From the NCBI RefSeq assembly GCF_013912065.1, contig NZ_JACESA010000003.1, forward strand, positions 124,001-188,000: a stretch of DNA of 64,000 nt, written 5' to 3'. Under the pieces are notes generated by a model that saw only the letters and a program-made list of their open reading frames with translations, had not been told where the DNA came from and made no database searches. The stretch is from Brevundimonas sp. Lineage in GTDB: Bacteria; Pseudomonadota; Alphaproteobacteria; Caulobacterales; Caulobacteraceae. The position numbers and the translations under genes were made by a program. Below are positions 27,429 to 37,190 of this stretch, piece by piece. The stretch's first letter is position 1. Each line of letters starts with the position of its first letter.

Positions 27429-28208
27429 ATGACCTTGCATCTGAAGACTGAACCGAGCCTGCGTGATCAGGTCTCGCCCGAGGAATGGGCCGCGCGCGTG
27501 GACCTCGCCGCGGCCTACCGACTCGTGGCCCTCTACGGCTGGGACGACCTGATATTCACCCATCTGTCGGCGCGCGTTCCCGGCCCCGAGCATCATTTTC
27601 TGATCAACGCCTACACCCACATGTTCGAAGAGATGACGGCGTCCAACCTGGTCAAGATCGACCTCGATGGAAACAAGGTCGGCGACGGGGCCGGCGCGGT
27701 GAACCGGGCGGGCTTCGTCATCCATTCCGCCATCCACGGCGCGCGCGAGGACGCCGCCGCCGTCATCCACCTGCACACGCCCCAGGGCCAGGCGGTCTCG
27801 GCCATGAAGGAGGGCCTGCTGCCGCATACCCAGACGGCGATGATCGCCCACCACGACGTGGCCTATCACGATCATGAGGGCATCGCCGACGAACTGGACG
27901 AGCGGGAGCGGATCGTCGCCGACCTGGGCGACCGAAACGCCCTGATCCTGAGAAACCACGGCACCCTCACCGTCGGGAGAAGCGTCGCCGAAGCCTTCAT
28001 GCGCATGTATTTCCTCGAACGGGCCTGCCAGGCCCAGGTTCTGATGCTCGGGGCCGGCCGGGCAGGCCTCAACGACCCTTCGACGGAGGCGGTGGAGACG
28101 GTCAGGACCCAGGTCCGTTCGCCGCAATCCCGGATCATCGCCGAACAGGTCGCCTGGCCCGCCCTGCTGCGCAAACTCGACCGGATCGATCCAAGCTACC
28201 GCGATTGA
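27429..28208 (+). CDS. class II aldolase/adducin family protein
   Basis: 259 residues from ATG 27429 with GGGAG upstream. Zinc-binding pattern of class II aldolases: IFTHLSARVPG, then HLHTPQGQAVSAM (His-x-His) and the later ALILRNHGTLTVGRSVAEAF (His). Proteins of this branch often lack proven aldolase activity; some decarboxylate 3-oxo acids. The neighbouring CitMHS transporter gene converges on it, 12 bp away. The specific substrate is unknown. Confidence 0.87.
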   Translation: MTLHLKTEPSLRDQVSPEEWAARVDLAAAYRLVALYGWDDLIFTHLSARVPGPEHHFLINAYTHMFEEMTASNLVKIDLDGNKVGDGAGAVNRAGFVIHSAIHGAREDAAAVIHLHTPQGQAVSAMKEGLLPHTQTAMIAHHDVAYHDHEGIADELDERERIVADLGDRNALILRNHGTLTVGRSVAEAFMRMYFLERACQAQVLMLGAGRAGLNDPSTEAVETVRTQVRSPQSRIIAEQVAWPALLRKLDRIDPSYRD

Positions 28209-28220
28209 CGGGCGGGCGGG

Positions 28221-29570
28221 TCAGCCGACGCGGAACGGGACGGCGCCGCTGGCCAGGGCGGCGCCGAGCATCACCAGGCAGGAGAGAACGGCCCATTTCA
28301 GCGAGAAACGCTGGGCCGCGCCCACGTCCACCTTCAACAGGCCGCAGACCAGATAGATGGCCGCGATCAGGGGGCTCATGGCGTGGATGGGCAGGGCGGT
28401 CAGCGATGCTCGAGCTATGGCCTCGGGCGCCACGCCATAATGCCCGCCCGTCTCGGCGATCACGGGCAAGATCCCGAAATAGAAGGCGTCGTTGGACATG
28501 AAGAAGGTCAGCGGCATGCTGACCAGGGCGGTGATGGGGGCCATATAGGGTCCCAGGGCCGGCGGGATCGCCGCCACCAGGGCTGCGGCCATGGCCTCGA
28601 CCATGCCCGTACCCTGCAGGATGCCCGTAAAGGCGCCGGCCGCGAAGATCAGCAGGACGATGTTGATGACATTTTCAGCGTGGGCGGCGATGCGCTCGCG
28701 CTGGGTCTTCAGGCTTGGATAGTTGACGATCAGGGCGATGGCGAAGGCCCCCATCATCAGGACGGGCAGGGGCGCTAGACCCAGCAGGAGACCCGCCATC
28801 AGGGCCAGGGTGAGGCCAAGATTGAGCAGGAAGAGCTTCGGCCGCCGGGTCTCGGCATGGGGTCGGGGATCGCCCTCCTCGGCCATCACCGGCGCCTCGG
28901 GTTGGGGCCCAAGGGCAAGCGGCTGAAGCGTCAGCGCACCGAGCCGTTTGCGCTCCATCACTCCCATCCGCCAGGCCACCAGCACGGCGAAGCCGATTCC
29001 CGCCAGCATCGTCGGCATCATCGGCAGGAAGAGGGAGGCGGGCTCGATCTGCAGGGCCGTGGCCGCACGCGCCGTCGGTCCGCCCCACGGGATGAGATTG
29101 GTCACGGAGCTGCAAAGCCCGAGCAGCAGGGCCAGGATCAGCGGGTTGAGGCCGAGGCGGCGATAGACCGGCAGCATGGCGGAAATGGTCACCAGGGCGG
29201 TGGTCGCGCCATCGCCGTCCAGCGAGACAACGGTGCAGAGAAGCGCCGTTCCGATCGTGACCCGGACCGGATCGTCCCCGACGCTGCGCAGCACGAAACG
29301 GACAAGCGGATCGAACAGGCCGGCGTCGATCATCAGGCCGAAATAGAGGACGGCGAAGGCCAGCATCAGAACGGTCGGCGTCAGGGCCGTGACCCCCTGA
29401 ATCATCATCTCGCCGATGCCGGCGCCGGCGCCGGCCAGCAGACCGAATAGGATGGGCACCAGGATCAGCGCGGTGATGGCCGACAGCCGCCTCGTCATGA
29501 TCAGGATCATGAAGGTCAGGATCATGCCTGCGCCGAGCAGGGCGGGGTTCTGGAGGGCGGTCAGGGTCAC
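28221..29570 (-). CDS. CitMHS family carboxylate transporter
   Basis: 449-residue inner-membrane protein with about twelve hydrophobic segments. It matches the CitMHS citrate-metal/proton symporter family (ALLCTVVSLDGDGATTALVTI, SSVTNLIPWGGPTARAAT, FFMSNDAFYFGILPVIAE). It probably imports a di- or tricarboxylate that feeds the adjacent hydroxy-acid genes. It starts at ATG 29570, just past the hairpin that ends the TonB receptor 2 transcript. Confidence 0.9.
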   Translation of the reverse strand: MTLTALQNPALLGAGMILTFMILIMTRRLSAITALILVPILFGLLAGAGAGIGEMMIQGVTALTPTVLMLAFAVLYFGLMIDAGLFDPLVRFVLRSVGDDPVRVTIGTALLCTVVSLDGDGATTALVTISAMLPVYRRLGLNPLILALLLGLCSSVTNLIPWGGPTARAATALQIEPASLFLPMMPTMLAGIGFAVLVAWRMGVMERKRLGALTLQPLALGPQPEAPVMAEEGDPRPHAETRRPKLFLLNLGLTLALMAGLLLGLAPLPVLMMGAFAIALIVNYPSLKTQRERIAAHAENVINIVLLIFAAGAFTGILQGTGMVEAMAAALVAAIPPALGPYMAPITALVSMPLTFFMSNDAFYFGILPVIAETGGHYGVAPEAIARASLTALPIHAMSPLIAAIYLVCGLLKVDVGAAQRFSLKWAVLSCLVMLGAALASGAVPFRVG

Positions 29571-29590
29571 GCTGCGCCTTTCAAAGGGGC

Positions 29591-29614
29591 GGCCTGCCGG
29601 CGAACCGGCAGGCC
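29591..29614 (-). terminator. hairpin terminator after TonB receptor 2
   Basis: Perfect stem GGCCTGCCGG / CCGGCAGGCC with a 4-base loop, 49 bases past the receptor stop on the minus strand. A short T run (CCCCTTTG) follows on that strand. Confidence 0.6.
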
Positions 29615-29662
29615 GAGGTTGGGATCAGGTCTTCATCGAGGCACGGCGAAGGCTTCAGGTGA

Positions 29663-31846
29663 TCACAGGGTCCAGTTCAGCGACAGCCCGTAGGTTCGAG
29701 GCGGGGCATAGGCGCCGAAGTTGGCGCCGAGGAAGGCGCCCTGGAAGGAGCGGGTCACCTCGTCGCCGAGGTTCTTGCCCCAGAGTGAAACCGACCAGCG
29801 ATCCGATGCGTCCGAATAGATGATGCGAGCGTCATAGAAGTTCGTCGGCTCGCGACGTTCCGGGCCTGTGTTGGAATTATCCTCGTAGATCAGGCTCTCG
29901 TAGCGATAGTCGACGGCGAACCGGACCATGGCGCCGTTCGCGAGGCCCCAGTCGTAGGATGGCGAAAGCACCAGCTTGTGCTCCGGCGCACGGGCGATCC
30001 GGTTGCCGGCGTAGTTGGTCGTTTCATCGACGCGGTAATCATCGAAGGTGGCGTCCGTATAGCCGTAACCGGCGACCAGTCGCGCGCCCTCGAAAGGCCG
30101 CCAGCTGAGATAGGTCTCATAGCCCTTGATGGTGGCCGCCCCGGCGTTGTCGGTCACCACCGCCCCGTTCGGCAGGGTGCGCCGGGTCTGCAGGTCGGTG
30201 TAGTCCAGCAGGTAGATGGTGTTGTTCCAGGTGACGCGACCGGCAAGGAAGACGCTCTTCTGTCCGATCTCGTACTGGGTCGCGTACTCGGGCTCGAAGG
30301 GATCGGCCGCCTCTTCGGCCGTGCCGGGAATGTCCTGGAAACCGCCGCTCTTGAAGCCGCGCGAGACCATTCCATACAGAAGGTGGTTGGCGGCCAGTTT
30401 GTAGTCCGCGCCGATACGCCAGGTCAGGGCGTCGAACGAGGCCGAAGCCGAGACGTCGAACACCTCGTCGCCGCGGAAGATGCTGTCCCCGGCGGTGTTG
30501 GAGACCCGATAGTCCTTGTCGTCCTTGGAGTAGCGCAGCCCCCCGATCAGCGAGATGCGTTCGCCGATCGGCACAGTGACGTCGCCGAACACCGCATAGC
30601 TCTTCAACTCCGCGTCCTGAGTGTAGGTTTCGGTCCCGGCGCCGCCGATGTCGAGGATCAGCGTGTCCAGACGGTGGGTGTCGCCATTGTAGTTATAAAG
30701 GCCCGCGACCCACTGGATGGGGCTGTCCGGCAGGGACGACAGCCGCAGCTCATGGCTCGAGGTCTGGCTCTGCTCGTCGTTGCCGCCCGAGATCTGGATG
30801 AAATTGGTGGACGGGTTTCCACCGTCGAAATCATAGGCGGTGCTGTAGTCCAGATCGCGATAGGATCCGAGATAGGTGAGGGTGGCGAAGGACAGGTCGA
30901 ACTGGGCCTCGCCCCGCAGACCCCAGGTGTCACGGTCCTGATGGCCGTCGGTCGAGCCGGCGAACTGGTCCCTGTCGCGATTGGGCTCCCAGAACATTGA
31001 CAGCGGATCGCTTTCGTCCAGATCCAGCACCCGGTTGGCCGGGCCCGCCGCCCGGTCTCGCGTGCCGTCCAGGGTGAGGGAGAGCCGAACGGCGTCCGAG
31101 GGTTCGGCGGCGATCTGAATCCGGCCGCTCAGGGTGTCCTGATCGTCGACTTCCCCGCCGGTGAAGCTGTTATCCGTATAGCCGTCATGGGTGCGCCAGC
31201 TGCCGCTGGCCCGCACCGCCGCCCGGCCGTCCGCGAAGGGGGCGTTGACCACCGCCGCGCCTTCGAGCCGGCCGTAGTTGCCAACGGTTGCCTCGGCAGA
31301 GGCGCCGAAAGCGTCCAGATCGGGGCGCTGGGTGACGATATTGACGGCCCCGCCTACCACGTTGCGACCGTAGAGCGTGCCTTGCGGGCCCTTCAGCACC
31401 TCGATCCGCTCGATATCAAAGGCGTCGAACGCCACCATGGCGGGGCGGCCAAGATAGATTTCATCCAGGAAGACCGCCGCGCTCGGATCGCCCGCCGCGC
31501 CGCGATCGGTCGAGCCGATGCCGCGAATGGCGATGCGGGGCTGGGAGGCGGGGAAGGCGTCGAACTGAAGGCCGGGGGTGCGGGTGGCGACGTCGTCGAC
31601 GTCCTTGATCCGCGCCTGCTCCAGCTCTTCCGCTCCGAAGGCGGTCACGGTGACGGGGACGTCCTGCAGACGCTGCTCGCGCCGCTGGGCCGTCACCACG
31701 ACCTCGTCGAGCTGGGGTGCGATCTGTCGGGGCGCCGTCTGCTGGGCCGGCGAAGCCTCGGTCGTCTGCGCCCACGCCGGGGCGGTCGTCATGAGCGCCG
31801 AGACAGCCACGCCGGCCGCCAGCACCCCACGGGTGTTCCTATCCAA
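29663..31846 (-). CDS. TonB-dependent receptor (2)
   Basis: 727 residues with a signal peptide (VLAAGVAVSALMTTAPAWAQ), TonB box region DEVVVTAQRREQ, plug domain (VDDVATRTPGLQFDA, IAIRGIGSTDRG, IERIEVLKGPQGTLYGRNVVGGAVNI) and a barrel ending TYGLSLNWTL. Its promoter box is identical to that of the AtuA operon, so it probably imports the substrate that operon degrades. The GntR regulator is encoded directly upstream on the same strand. Confidence 0.92.
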   Translation of the reverse strand: MDRNTRGVLAAGVAVSALMTTAPAWAQTTEASPAQQTAPRQIAPQLDEVVVTAQRREQRLQDVPVTVTAFGAEELEQARIKDVDDVATRTPGLQFDAFPASQPRIAIRGIGSTDRGAAGDPSAAVFLDEIYLGRPAMVAFDAFDIERIEVLKGPQGTLYGRNVVGGAVNIVTQRPDLDAFGASAEATVGNYGRLEGAAVVNAPFADGRAAVRASGSWRTHDGYTDNSFTGGEVDDQDTLSGRIQIAAEPSDAVRLSLTLDGTRDRAAGPANRVLDLDESDPLSMFWEPNRDRDQFAGSTDGHQDRDTWGLRGEAQFDLSFATLTYLGSYRDLDYSTAYDFDGGNPSTNFIQISGGNDEQSQTSSHELRLSSLPDSPIQWVAGLYNYNGDTHRLDTLILDIGGAGTETYTQDAELKSYAVFGDVTVPIGERISLIGGLRYSKDDKDYRVSNTAGDSIFRGDEVFDVSASASFDALTWRIGADYKLAANHLLYGMVSRGFKSGGFQDIPGTAEEAADPFEPEYATQYEIGQKSVFLAGRVTWNNTIYLLDYTDLQTRRTLPNGAVVTDNAGAATIKGYETYLSWRPFEGARLVAGYGYTDATFDDYRVDETTNYAGNRIARAPEHKLVLSPSYDWGLANGAMVRFAVDYRYESLIYEDNSNTGPERREPTNFYDARIIYSDASDRWSVSLWGKNLGDEVTRSFQGAFLGANFGAYAPPRTYGLSLNWTL

Positions 31847-31901
31847 TGCGCCCTCCCTGGGTCGTGTTTTTTTATCCGCCGGTCAGACCGGTCAGTAGGG
31901 G

Positions 31902-31945
31902 AGGTTAGGCAGACTGGATGCGAGAGGTCAATGGATTGGATGCAA
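31902..31945 (-). promoter_or_regulatory. promoter/operator of TonB receptor 2
   Basis: Reverse-orientation copy of the 21-base box (31925-31945) found at 21419-21439. On the minus strand it holds -35 TTGACC (31926-31931) and, 18 bases on, -10 TAACCT (31902-31907). Dyads ATTG-GATG-CAAT and CAAT-GG-ATTG overlap the -35, a layout for repression by the adjacent GntR protein. Confidence 0.6.
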
Positions 31946-31985
31946 TGATGGAACTTATTGGATTTTATCGACCGCGCGCCTTCGC

Positions 31986-32747
31986 CTAACGGAGGGTGGC
32001 CACCGCATGGACACGTGTTTTGGTCGCCAGCACATGGGCGGTCATCAGCCGCTCGGCCAGCCCGGCGTCGTCCGCCCGGATCGCGGCCAGGATCGCCTCG
32101 TGATCGGCCTGGGAGCGCTGGACATGTTCCGGCGTGGTCTGGGGGATCTGCCGCAGTCGCTGGGGCACATGGGCCGCGACCACCGGCGAGGTGTGGATGA
32201 CGTCGCCCGAGACCGGGCTGAGGATGGTCATGCGCATCGCCGTCCTCAGCACGGGATTGCGCGCGGCGATGTTGATCGTTCGATGGAAGATCCAGTTCAG
32301 CTCGTACCAGGCGAATTCGATCTCTTCCGACCAGTCGCCCCGGTCAACGATCTCGCGGCCCTTCTTCGCACAGTCCTCCAGGCGGGCGAGGTCGCCCGGC
32401 GTCCAGCCCAGGTCCACCGACATCCGCGCGGCCGTCCCCTCCAGGGCGGCGCGCACCTCGACCGCGGCCAGGATGTCGCCGATGGTGACGGATCGCACCG
32501 TATAGCCCCGGTTCACGCTGTACTGGACGATCCCCTCCGCCGAGAGAACCGCCAGGGCGCTTCGGATCGGCGTGCGAGAGACGTTCATCTCCGTCGCCAG
32601 CGCCTCGGCGCGCAGGCGGGATCCGGGAGCGATCTCGCCGGTCAGGATCTTCTCGCGCAGGGTGGACAGAACGGTATGGGTCGCCGGCTCCGTGCTCGGA
32701 GGATCGCTCAGGAAGTCGATCGGATCAGGGGGGGCTGCGTCGGACAT
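31986..32747 (-). CDS. GntR family regulator, FadR/FCD type
   Basis: 253 residues from ATG 32747. N-terminal winged helix (LREKILTGEIAPGSRLRAE, EMNVSRTPIRSALAVL, GYTVRSV), then an all-helical FCD ligand domain with metal-type residues in ELNWIFHRTI and DHEAILAAIRADD. Such regulators release DNA on binding an organic acid. Position beside TonB receptor 2 and the shared promoter boxes point to control of the receptor and the AtuA operon. Confidence 0.88.
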   Translation of the reverse strand: MSDAAPPDPIDFLSDPPSTEPATHTVLSTLREKILTGEIAPGSRLRAEALATEMNVSRTPIRSALAVLSAEGIVQYSVNRGYTVRSVTIGDILAAVEVRAALEGTAARMSVDLGWTPGDLARLEDCAKKGREIVDRGDWSEEIEFAWYELNWIFHRTINIAARNPVLRTAMRMTILSPVSGDVIHTSPVVAAHVPQRLRQIPQTTPEHVQRSQADHEAILAAIRADDAGLAERLMTAHVLATKTRVHAVATLR

Positions 32748-32997
32748 CAAGGGCGGCTCGTCTGAAATCAGTATCTTATGGTGACGGCTCCCCCCCGGCG
32801 TGACAACCGGGAACCGGCGTATGCTGGCAGGTTAACCCCTGCCGACACCCGCTGTCAGGTTTTCCGCCACGGCTCGGATCTGGTCTAACCCCTGATCTCC
32901 GGCAGCGGCCGCCGCCCAAGCGGCATGTGTCTCGGCAAGAGAGCGCCGGAGGACGGACGGTTGATCGGGTGTCCGTCCGCTCATGGGCGAAGAGGCC

Positions 32998-34602
32998 TCA
33001 GTTCACCGCGACCCCTTCTTCGCGCAGGGCGTCGATCAACGGTTTCAATCCGTCGCCATAGCGCTTCCAGCGGCCGATCGAGGTCGAATACAGCGGGGAA
33101 CGGACCTGGACCGAACTGGCGGTCGATACAGCCGCCTTGTTGTCCTGAAACGACAGGCAGGCCGGATCAAACGGAAGACCGACGAAGTCGAGCAGCCGAC
33201 GCGTCTGGCCTTCCAGATCCGCGACCAGATCCTCATAGGCGACTTCGGTGAACCGATCTGAGGCAAGAGTGTCGCGCCAATGGCCGACCAGCCGGTCGAA
33301 GAGGGCGTAGTAGCGGCCTGCGTCGCCCAGATCGAAGGCGTAGTCATAATATGGAAAGTCGGTCGCGAACAGCTGACGGTAGTTGGAAAGGGCGCTGTCG
33401 ACCGGGTGGCGTCGCAGGCACACGATTCGGGCGTTCGGCAAGGCCCGGTGGATCAGGCCGGCGTTCAGCACGTTCAGCGGCATCTTGTCGATGACGCGGG
33501 CTGCGCTCGCGCCCGCGCCGTCCTCCACAGTCGCGCGAGCGCGTTCGACATAGGCCCGGCCCAAGGCTGCGAAATCCAGTCTTTCCGCCGCCTCGAACGT
33601 CTCCACATCCAGCACCATCGGCGAGGGCGTGCCGGTCATCCGCTTCACCAACAAGGAGAAGTCGCCCAGCTCGCCGGCCGAGACGATGTCGGGATGGCTG
33701 GACAGCACCCGGTCGAGCAGGGTGGTCCCCGTGCGCGGCAGACCGACGATAAAGATCGGCGCGGCGTCGTCGCAGCCCTTGAGGGCGGGTCTTGCGGCCG
33801 TGTGCGCCGCCGCTTCGAACAGCGCGCGATCGCGCGCGACAGTGTAGCCCAATGTGCGGCGCCGGCCCGCCTTGGCGCGGATCAGCCAGGCTAGAGCGGT
33901 CGGATAGTCGCCCATGTCCTCGAAAGACTTCGCCAGGGCGTGGCCCAGGTGCTGCTGGCGAGCGGGATCTGGATCGGCGTCGTCGAACAGTGATTCCAAG
34001 GCCGCGATCCGGTTGTCGGCTCCGGTCTGGCGCGACAGGGCGACCAGGGACGACAGCGCCCGGTGGTGATCGGGGGCGATCGCCAGCGCCGCCTCATAGG
34101 CGCGGCGGGCGCCCTCGAGGTCGCCGGTGAACTGCAGGGCCGAGGCCAGATTATACTGCCAACCGGCATGGTCCGGGCGTCGCGCGACCGCCTTTCGAAA
34201 CAGAGCCGCCGCTGCGTGATAGGCGCCGGTGCGGCTCAGCACCACGCCGAGCGTGTCCAGCACATGGCCCTCGCGCGGATCCAGCGCCGCCGTGGCCTCC
34301 GCCTCGGCGCGTGCTTCGGCCTGGCGATGGAGCGCGAGCAGGGCACGGGCGCGTTGAGCCCGAGCGCCTGTATGTTCCCCGCTGAACGACAGAGCCCTAT
34401 CCGTCAATTGCAACGCCTTGGCGGGGTTCTGATGGTCGGCCGCGATCAAGGCGAGGAGAAACAGGGCCTGGGCAGGCGCTTCTTCTCTCTGCAGTGCAAC
34501 CAGGCACAAGTCATGCGCCGCCCTGTGGTCGCCTCGTGCGATCAGGGTGGAAGCTTGCTGAAGGGTGCGGCTTTGAAGTTTCTCGTCAGACATTCGTTTC
34601 AT
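32998..34602 (-). CDS. TPR-repeat sulfotransferase family protein
   Basis: 534 residues from ATG 34602 (AGGTG upstream; GTG 34611 and ATG 34593 are alternatives). Residues about 10-240 are tetratricopeptide repeats (GDHRAAHDLCLVALQREE; WQYNLASALQFTGDLEGARRAYEAAL). Residues about 270-530 are a PAPS-type sulfotransferase with FIVGLPRTGTTLLDRVLSSHP (phosphate loop), and RRHPVDSALSNYRQLF. It faces the third TonB receptor across 141 bp. The target molecule is unknown. Confidence 0.85.
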   Translation of the reverse strand: MKRMSDEKLQSRTLQQASTLIARGDHRAAHDLCLVALQREEAPAQALFLLALIAADHQNPAKALQLTDRALSFSGEHTGARAQRARALLALHRQAEARAEAEATAALDPREGHVLDTLGVVLSRTGAYHAAAALFRKAVARRPDHAGWQYNLASALQFTGDLEGARRAYEAALAIAPDHHRALSSLVALSRQTGADNRIAALESLFDDADPDPARQQHLGHALAKSFEDMGDYPTALAWLIRAKAGRRRTLGYTVARDRALFEAAAHTAARPALKGCDDAAPIFIVGLPRTGTTLLDRVLSSHPDIVSAGELGDFSLLVKRMTGTPSPMVLDVETFEAAERLDFAALGRAYVERARATVEDGAGASAARVIDKMPLNVLNAGLIHRALPNARIVCLRRHPVDSALSNYRQLFATDFPYYDYAFDLGDAGRYYALFDRLVGHWRDTLASDRFTEVAYEDLVADLEGQTRRLLDFVGLPFDPACLSFQDNKAAVSTASSVQVRSPLYSTSIGRWKRYGDGLKPLIDALREEGVAVN

Positions 34603-34743
34603 TAATCGCACACCTGGCGGTGAAAACGTCCGAAAAATGGTGTTTGACGCTTTGGTGGCGGTTTCGCGTCAGCTTGGCAACTTGACGGCCGCTTTTTCTG
34701 CATCGCAGCATCAACCTTCTGCAAAGCGAAAGGGGATGTTCGC

Positions 34744-37182
34744 ATGACGAAGTCACGTGGAGTGAAGTGGGGTCTGCTGGCGTCGGTCAGCGCGATGACG
34801 CTGGCGACAGGCGCGGCCCAGGCGCAAGAGGCTCAATCCGCCATCGTCGATGACATCATCGTCACCGGGACGCTGAGGGGCGCTTCCACCGTCCAGAACG
34901 CCCCGATCAACATCTCGGCCATCGGCGCCCAGCAGATCGAACAGCTGGGCGTGGGCGACCTCGCCGAAATCTCACGTTACGTGCCTGGCCTCTACATCGT
35001 CGACCAGGGGCCGCGGAACGCCAACCGCATCGTGGTGCGCGGCTTGAACATCGACCCTCTCGGAGAGTCCGTGGGCCAGGGCGGAGGCGGGACGGTCGCC
35101 ACCTATCTGGGCGAGGTTCCGATCTCGATCGACTTGAAGCTGAACGATGTCCAACGCGTCGAATTCCTGCTTGGACCGCAAGGCACCCTCTATGGCGCCG
35201 GCACGCTGGGCGGGGCCATTCGCTACATTCCCAATGCGCCTGTGTTCGACGAACCGTTCGTCACCGTCCGGGGCGACGCCTACGGCTATTCGGAAGGAGA
35301 GGGCGTCTCCACCGACTTCGGCTTCACGGCCAACCTGCCGATCAGCGACACCCTGTCGTTCCGCGCCAACCTGGACCAGCTGAACGACCAGGGCTTCATC
35401 GACCAGCCCTATCTGGTGCGCGAGATCGGCGTCTCTCTGGCCAATGACTTCTCCAGTCCTGAAGCCATCGCCGAGAACCTTTACGGCAAGAAGGACGTCA
35501 ATACCGAAGAGGTGCTGTCGGGGCGCGCGGCCCTGCGCTGGCGGCCGACCGAATGGTTCGACGCCACCCTGTCCTACAATTACCAGCATTCGGACGTGGG
35601 CGGCCGCCAGGTCTCCGGGCGTCGGGTGGATTCCTTCCCCGTGGAGGTCGGGAAGTACGAGGCGATCCAGCGTGTGGAGGAGCCCAACGAGCGCACCAGC
35701 GACCTCGTCGCGCTGGAGATGCAGTTCGACCTGGGTTGGGCCGACCTGATCAGCGCCACGGGCTATCAGACGTTCGAAGGAGACGGAAAGCGCGACCAGA
35801 CGGATCTGCTGATCAGCCTAGGCTACAGTTATGAGGCCTTTCCCGCCTTCACCGCCTATACGCAGGAGCTGGAGGATGACGACACCTTCACCCAGGAACT
35901 GCGGCTGACGTCCAAACCGGATTCCGGCGCTCTCAGCTGGATCGTCGGCGGCTACTACAGCAAGAACGACTACTGGAACTCATCCGCGGAATATACGCCG
36001 AACTTCGACCAATTCGTCGTCGACAACTGGGACGGGGTTCAACTGAGACCCGACAGCCTGGAATACTATTCCGTCAGCTATGGCGAGGTCACCGAAACGG
36101 CGCTGTTCGGTGAACTGACGTGGGAGATCGCGCGCGGCTGGCAGATCACCGGCGGCGCCCGCCGCTACACCTATGAACTGAAAACCAATAGCGCCACCGA
36201 CCTGCCGCTGCTGGAGACGGTATTCTATGGCCGCGATCCCGAGTCCCTCGTGCTGGACTACGAGTCGAGCAGTGATGACGAAGACGGGTGGCTGTACAAA
36301 CTGAACACCTCTTATGAGCTGACGCCCGACGTCCTGCTTTACGGCACGATCAGCGACGGCTTCCGCGCCGGAGGAAACAACAACCTGACCCTTTGCGACG
36401 ACTCGGGCGGCCAGCAGAACGTCTGCGCCCAACCGGACGAGATGGTCTACACCTCGGAGAAGACCCGCAACTATGAGATCGGGATCAAGAGCCGGTTGTT
36501 CGACCACCGCCTGACGCTGAACGGCGCGGTCTTCTACATCGACTGGAAGGATCCCCAGGTCTCGGGCGCGACCCTGGTCGGCCTGTCGCCGATCACCAAG
36601 AACGGGGAAGGCGCCGAGACCAAGGGCTTCGAGGTCAGTTTCGACGCGGCGGTGACCGAACGGTTCAGCCTGAGAGGCAGCTACTCCTACGCCCAGGCGG
36701 AACTGACGGACGATGCGCTAAACCTCATCACGGCGCTTGATCCGCCCGGTTTCGGCACAGTCTATGTGGACGGCGAGGAGGGCGACCGTCTGCCTGGCTC
36801 GCCGGAGTATCAGGCCAGCCTCTACGCAGAATACAATCTGCCGCTCTCCAGCGGCCTCGACCTTGATTTCGCGTATGGCTTCACCGCGTCCGGCGATGTG
36901 CTGACCCGGACGGGCGGGCGCGGCGGCGGCGTCTCCTTATCCGCCTACCAAATCCACAACGCCTCGGTTCGGTTGAGCGCGCCGGGCGCCGACTGGGCGA
37001 TTACAGCCTATGTCGACAATGTCTGGGACGAGTACGCGGAGACAGGCGCGCGTTCGACCCCGCTCGCCAACCAGGTGCTGGAGGACGCAAACGGCGGCCC
37101 GGTCTACGCCCGCAACTTCTTCACCAACGTACTGCCGCCCCGTAAATTCGGACTGCGGTTCACCAAGAAATTCGGCCTTTAA
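34744..37182 (+). CDS. TonB-dependent receptor (3)
   Basis: 812 residues with a signal peptide (GLLASVSAMTLATGAAQAQE), TonB box VDDIIVTGTLRG, plug (LAEISRYVPGLYIVDQGP, VQRVEFLLGPQGTLYGAGTLGGAI) and barrel with GFRAGGNNNLTLC and an ending KFGLRFTKKFGL. GGGG lies 7 bases upstream of the ATG. Divergent from the TPR-sulfotransferase, a gene pair seen elsewhere in these bacteria; ligand unknown. Confidence 0.92.
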   Translation: MTKSRGVKWGLLASVSAMTLATGAAQAQEAQSAIVDDIIVTGTLRGASTVQNAPINISAIGAQQIEQLGVGDLAEISRYVPGLYIVDQGPRNANRIVVRGLNIDPLGESVGQGGGGTVATYLGEVPISIDLKLNDVQRVEFLLGPQGTLYGAGTLGGAIRYIPNAPVFDEPFVTVRGDAYGYSEGEGVSTDFGFTANLPISDTLSFRANLDQLNDQGFIDQPYLVREIGVSLANDFSSPEAIAENLYGKKDVNTEEVLSGRAALRWRPTEWFDATLSYNYQHSDVGGRQVSGRRVDSFPVEVGKYEAIQRVEEPNERTSDLVALEMQFDLGWADLISATGYQTFEGDGKRDQTDLLISLGYSYEAFPAFTAYTQELEDDDTFTQELRLTSKPDSGALSWIVGGYYSKNDYWNSSAEYTPNFDQFVVDNWDGVQLRPDSLEYYSVSYGEVTETALFGELTWEIARGWQITGGARRYTYELKTNSATDLPLLETVFYGRDPESLVLDYESSSDDEDGWLYKLNTSYELTPDVLLYGTISDGFRAGGNNNLTLCDDSGGQQNVCAQPDEMVYTSEKTRNYEIGIKSRLFDHRLTLNGAVFYIDWKDPQVSGATLVGLSPITKNGEGAETKGFEVSFDAAVTERFSLRGSYSYAQAELTDDALNLITALDPPGFGTVYVDGEEGDRLPGSPEYQASLYAEYNLPLSSGLDLDFAYGFTASGDVLTRTGGRGGGVSLSAYQIHNASVRLSAPGADWAITAYVDNVWDEYAETGARSTPLANQVLEDANGGPVYARNFFTNVLPPRKFGLRFTKKFGL

Positions 37183-37190
37183 CACCGAGC

